Positions 4,841 to 7,693 of a DNA stretch of 7,693 nt are shown one piece after another. A program made the translations under genes and the position numbers. The notes beneath the pieces are model-generated. The model did not search any database. It was not told the origin of the DNA and saw nothing but the letters and a program-made list of their open reading frames with translations. Positions within the stretch are counted from its first letter, which is position 1; every line of letters starts with the position of its first letter. Source of the stretch: Actinomycetes bacterium (lineage in GTDB: Bacteria > Actinomycetota > Actinomycetes > Mycobacteriales > Micromonosporaceae); the NCBI GenBank assembly GCA_021793335.1, contig JAJYSW010000158.1, forward strand, positions 1 through 7,693. The letters run 5' to 3'.

Positions 4841-7693
4841 ATGACGGACACCGCTTCCAGCGCAGCCCCCTCGAACCCCACCGACGAATCCGATCTGCTC
4901 CGGGGCCTCGCCGATGCGCTCGGCGCGGTCGAACGCGGCGACTTCTCGGTACGGCTGCCGCGCGGCGAAGGCCTGGCCGGGGAAGTCGTCGACCGGTTCA
5001 ACGCCGTGGTCGAACGCGCCGACCGGCAGAGCCGCGACCTGGCGCTCATCGCCCGCGTCGTCGGCCAGGAAGGCTCGTGGAACCACCGGCTCGACATCGA
5101 GCACCTCGACGGCGGCTGGCGAGACGGCGCCTCCAGCGTCAACCGGCTCGTCGAAGAGCTCGTCCGCCCCACCACCGAGCTCGGCCGCGTCCTCGAAGCC
5201 GTCGCCGCAGGCGACCTCACCCAAGAGGCCGCGCTCGAATTCGAGGGCAAGCAGCTCCGCGGCGAATTCCGCCGCCTCGGTGAGACCGTCAACCAGATGG
5301 TCGGCCTGCTGCGCCGCTTCGCCGCCGAGGTCACCCGTGTCTCCCAGGAGGTCGGCACCGACGGCAAACTCGGCGGCCAGGCCGACGTCAAGGGCGTCTC
5401 GGGCACTTGGCGGTCCCTGACCGACGCGGTCAACACGATGGCCTCGAACCTGACCGATCAGGTCCGCTCGATCTCCACGGTCACCCGCGCGATCGCCGCC
5501 GGCGACCTCAAGCAGAAGATCACCGTCAACGCCTCCGGCGAGGTCGCCGAACTGGCCCACACCATCAACTCCCTCACCGAGACCCTCCAGGTGTTCGCAG
5601 GCGAGGTCACGCGCGTCGCCCGCGAGGTCGGCAGCGAGGGCAAACTCGGCGGCCAGGCCTCGGTGCCCGGCGTCTCGGGCACCTGGAAGGACCTCACCGA
5701 CAACGTCAACTCGATGGCCTCCAGCCTCACCGACCAGGTGCGCAACATCGCCGAGGTCACCACGGCCGTCGCCCGCGGCGACCTGACCAAGACCATCTCG
5801 GTGTCCGCCCAAGGCGAGATCCTCGAACTCAAGAACACCGTCAACACCATGGTCGACCAGCTGTCGAACTTCGCGGACGAGGTCACGCGCGTCGCCCGCG
5901 AAGTCGGCACCGACGGCCGCCTCGGCGGCCAGGCCCAGGTGTTCGGCGTCTCGGGCACCTGGCGCGACCTCACCGAGAACGTCAACCAGCTCGCGACGAA
6001 CCTCACCGACCAGGTCCGCAACATCGCGAAGGTCACCAGCGCCGTCGCCGCCGGCGACCTCAACCAGAAGATCACCGTCCGCGCCTCCGGTGAGGTCGCC
6101 GACGTCAAGAACACCGTCAACACCATGGTCGACCAGCTCTCCAGCTTCGCGGACGAGGTCACGCGCGTCGCCCGCGAGGTCGGCAGCGAGGGCAAACTCG
6201 GCGGCCAGGCCGACGTCAAGGGCGTCTCGGGCACCTGGAAGGACCTCACCGACAACGTCAACCTCATGGCCTCGAATCTGACCGCGCAGGTGCGCAATAT
6301 CTCCTCGGTGGCCACGGCCGTCGCCGCCGGGGACCTGTCGCGTCAGATCACCGTCGACGCCCGCGGCGAGATGCTCGAACTCAAATCGACGATGAACTCG
6401 ATGGTCGCGCAGCTCTCGCAGTTCGCGGACGAGGTCACGCGCGTCGCCCGCGAAGTCGGCACCGACGGCCAGCTCGGCGGCCAGGCGAACGTCCAGGGCG
6501 TCTCCGGCATCTGGGAGGCGCTCACCGAGAACGTCAACTCGATGGCCTCGAATCTGACCGCGCAGGTGCGCAATATCTCCTCGGTGGCCACGGCCGTCGC
6601 CGCCGGGGACCTGTCGCGTCAGATCACCGTCGACGCCCGCGGCGAGATGCTCGAACTCAAGACGACGCTCAACTCGATGGTCGCGCAGCTCTCGCAGTTC
6701 GCGGACGAGGTCACGCGCGTCGCCCGCGAAGTCGGCACGGAAGGCCGCCTCGGGGGACAGGCCTCGGTGCCCGGCGTCTCGGGCACCTGGAAGGACCTCA
6801 CCGACAACGTCAACTCGATGGCCTCGAATCTGACCGCGCAGGTCCGCAACATCGCCGAGGTCACCACGGCCGTCGCCCGCGGCGACCTGTCACGCCAGAT
6901 CACCGTCGGCGCCCAAGGCGAGATCCTCGAACTCAAGAACACCGTCAACACCATGGTCGACCAGCTCTCCAGCTTCGCCGGCGAGGTCACACGCGTCGCC
7001 CGCGAGGTCGGCGTTGAAGGGAACCTCGGCGGCCAAGCCGAAGTCGCCGGCGTCTCCGGCACCTGGCTCGCCCTCACCCGCAACGTCAACTCCCTGGCCG
7101 CGACCCTCACCCTCCAGCTGCGCGCGATCGCCAACGTCGCCCACGCCGTCGCCCGGGGCGACCTGACCCAGTCGGTCGACTTCGAGGCCGCCGGTGAGAT
7201 CGCCGACCTCACCGAGTCGATCAACCAGATGATCACCGCGCTGCGCGATAAGACCCGCCAGAACACCGACGCGGACTGGCTCAACTCCAATCTCGCGCGC
7301 GTCTCCTCGCTCCTCCAGGGACGCCGGAACATCGAAGAGGTCACCCGCATGATCCTCGATGAGGTCACGAGCCTCATCGACGCCCAGACTTCGACGTTCT
7401 ACGTCCGCCACGAGGACGTCTCGGGGCACGTCACCTACCGGCTCAACGCCGTCTACGGCCACCCCAGTCCCGGCGAGAAGATCGTCATCGAGGAGAACGA
7501 GGGCATGGTCGGGCAGGCCGCCGCCTCCAAGCGCACCATCCACCTGCACGACATCCCCGAGGGCTACCTCGAAATCTCCTCGGGCCTCGGCCAGGCCACC
7601 CCCACCGACCTGATCATCCTGCCCGTCCAATTCGGCGATAAAGTCCGCGGCATCATCGAATTCGCCTCGTTCAACGCCTACTCCGGGCTCCAC
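4841..7693 (+). CDS. OsaA-like poly-HAMP sensor kinase, N-terminal 951 codons (3' end outside window)
   Basis: The frame is open from ATG 4841 to the window end with no stop. There is no signal peptide or membrane segment, so the protein is soluble. Residues about 18-162 are a divergent HAMP-like lead-in (VERGDFSVRL, VAAGDLTQ). Residues 163-806 are seven 92-residue units, each beginning EVTRV(A/S)(R/Q)EVG and containing GVSGxW and a HAMP-type GDL...GE(I/V/M)...N core. From about 835 a GAF domain begins (ARVSSLLQGRRN to FASFNAYSG) and is cut by the window edge. Such arrays occur in Nik1/Os-1-type and streptomycete OsaA-type hybrid histidine kinases, which continue with HisKA, HATPase and receiver domains; none of these is visible here, so kinase activity is inferred. 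In those proteins the HAMP chain transmits osmotic or stress signals. The gene is divergent from the OsaC-like phosphatase, as expected for an osmotic-stress module. A response regulator (OsaB-like) might follow downstream. Confidence 0.88.
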   Translation, partial: MTDTASSAAPSNPTDESDLLRGLADALGAVERGDFSVRLPRGEGLAGEVVDRFNAVVERADRQSRDLALIARVVGQEGSWNHRLDIEHLDGGWRDGASSVNRLVEELVRPTTELGRVLEAVAAGDLTQEAALEFEGKQLRGEFRRLGETVNQMVGLLRRFAAEVTRVSQEVGTDGKLGGQADVKGVSGTWRSLTDAVNTMASNLTDQVRSISTVTRAIAAGDLKQKITVNASGEVAELAHTINSLTETLQVFAGEVTRVAREVGSEGKLGGQASVPGVSGTWKDLTDNVNSMASSLTDQVRNIAEVTTAVARGDLTKTISVSAQGEILELKNTVNTMVDQLSNFADEVTRVAREVGTDGRLGGQAQVFGVSGTWRDLTENVNQLATNLTDQVRNIAKVTSAVAAGDLNQKITVRASGEVADVKNTVNTMVDQLSSFADEVTRVAREVGSEGKLGGQADVKGVSGTWKDLTDNVNLMASNLTAQVRNISSVATAVAAGDLSRQITVDARGEMLELKSTMNSMVAQLSQFADEVTRVAREVGTDGQLGGQANVQGVSGIWEALTENVNSMASNLTAQVRNISSVATAVAAGDLSRQITVDARGEMLELKTTLNSMVAQLSQFADEVTRVAREVGTEGRLGGQASVPGVSGTWKDLTDNVNSMASNLTAQVRNIAEVTTAVARGDLSRQITVGAQGEILELKNTVNTMVDQLSSFAGEVTRVAREVGVEGNLGGQAEVAGVSGTWLALTRNVNSLAATLTLQLRAIANVAHAVARGDLTQSVDFEAAGEIADLTESINQMITALRDKTRQNTDADWLNSNLARVSSLLQGRRNIEEVTRMILDEVTSLIDAQTSTFYVRHEDVSGHVTYRLNAVYGHPSPGEKIVIEENEGMVGQAAASKRTIHLHDIPEGYLEISSGLGQATPTDLIILPVQFGDKVRGIIEFASFNAYSGLH
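6266..6462 (+). repeat. Near-identical repeat, copy 1 (partner 6542-6738)
   Basis: Bases 6266-6462 match 6542-6738 at 193 of 197 positions: 119 identical bases, four mismatches within 10 bases (6385, 6386, 6392, 6394), then 68 identical bases. Codons that are uncommon for this gene (AAT twice in the stretch AATCTG...AATATC) are shared by both copies. This indicates recent duplication or gene conversion rather than protein-level selection. Confidence 0.88.
6542..6738 (+). repeat. Near-identical repeat, copy 2 (partner 6266-6462)
   Basis: Second copy of the 197-bp segment, exactly one 276-bp unit downstream and in the same frame. The flanking 79 bp between the copies diverge normally from neighbouring units, so the homogenised tract covers only the central and HAMP part of the unit. 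Confidence 0.88.

Larger units (their letters stand above)
5327..7258 (+). repeat. Seven in-frame 276-bp HAMP repeat units
   Basis: The codon for the first Glu of EVTRV lies at 5327, 5603, 5879, 6155, 6431, 6707 and 6983, an exact 276-bp (92-codon) spacing without a single indel. Each unit pairs a canonical HAMP with a HAMP-like linker, as described for poly-HAMP kinases. The last unit ends near 7258, where the motif is lost and the chain runs into the GAF domain. DNA similarity between units is high, especially units 4/5 (see separate entries). Confidence 0.88.

Noticed and set aside
5327..7258. CRISPR-like array or mobile repeat
   Set aside because: The repeats are in frame, code for HAMP units, and have no spacers or mobile-element ends.
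5458..7377. Minus-strand open frames with repeated peptide motifs opposite the HAMP array
   Set aside because: Their repeats only reflect the 276-bp periodicity of the plus-strand gene; the sense frame has a start, an SD and recognised domains.

Overview
The window is high-GC DNA (roughly two thirds or more G+C by eye, third codon positions almost all G or C). It shows actinobacterial habits: GTG starts, TAGNNT-type -10 boxes, a probable leaderless gene, and families typical of Streptomyces-like Actinomycetota (RsbW/RsbU-type phosphatase, multi-HAMP hybrid kinase, NlpC/P60 endopeptidase with a coiled coil). The sequence does not fix the genus.

Layout, left to right. (1) Positions 1-356, plus strand: C-terminal part of NnrD, the ADP-dependent NAD(P)HX dehydratase. 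(2) Positions 358-840, minus strand: a small cysteine-dioxygenase-type cupin, tail to tail with nnrD and one base apart. (3) Positions 841-1116: a divergent intergenic region with a good promoter whose -35 lies inside a palindrome. (4) Positions 1117-2088, plus strand: a secreted peptidoglycan endopeptidase (signal peptide, coiled coil, NlpC/P60), followed by a GC-rich terminator hairpin. (5) Positions 2089-2400: a gene-free convergent spacer with several hairpins and a short tandem repeat. (6) Positions 2401-4407, minus strand: a multidomain protein with an RsbW-like ATPase, GAF-like regions and a SpoIIE/RsbU-type PP2C phosphatase. (7) Positions 4408-4840: divergent intergenic region. (8) Position 4841 to the window end, plus strand: the N-terminal 951 codons of a soluble poly-HAMP sensor protein that enters a GAF domain; its kinase part lies outside the window.

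Genes 6 and 8 are the core of the window. Their architectures and divergent arrangement resemble the osmotic-stress locus osaC / osaA(B) of Streptomyces coelicolor, where OsaC modulates the general stress factor SigB and OsaA is a multi-HAMP hybrid kinase. This link is inferred from domain order and context, not from an alignment. If it holds, the kinase arm senses stress and the phosphatase/anti-sigma arm resets a SigB-type partner switch; the neighbouring cell-wall hydrolase may be unrelated or may belong to the envelope response.

The most striking sequence structure is the poly-HAMP array: seven copies of a 92-codon unit at an exact 276-bp spacing. Two adjacent copies match at 193 of 197 bases, and another pair four units apart also shares long identical tracts, which points to recent duplication or gene conversion inside the gene.
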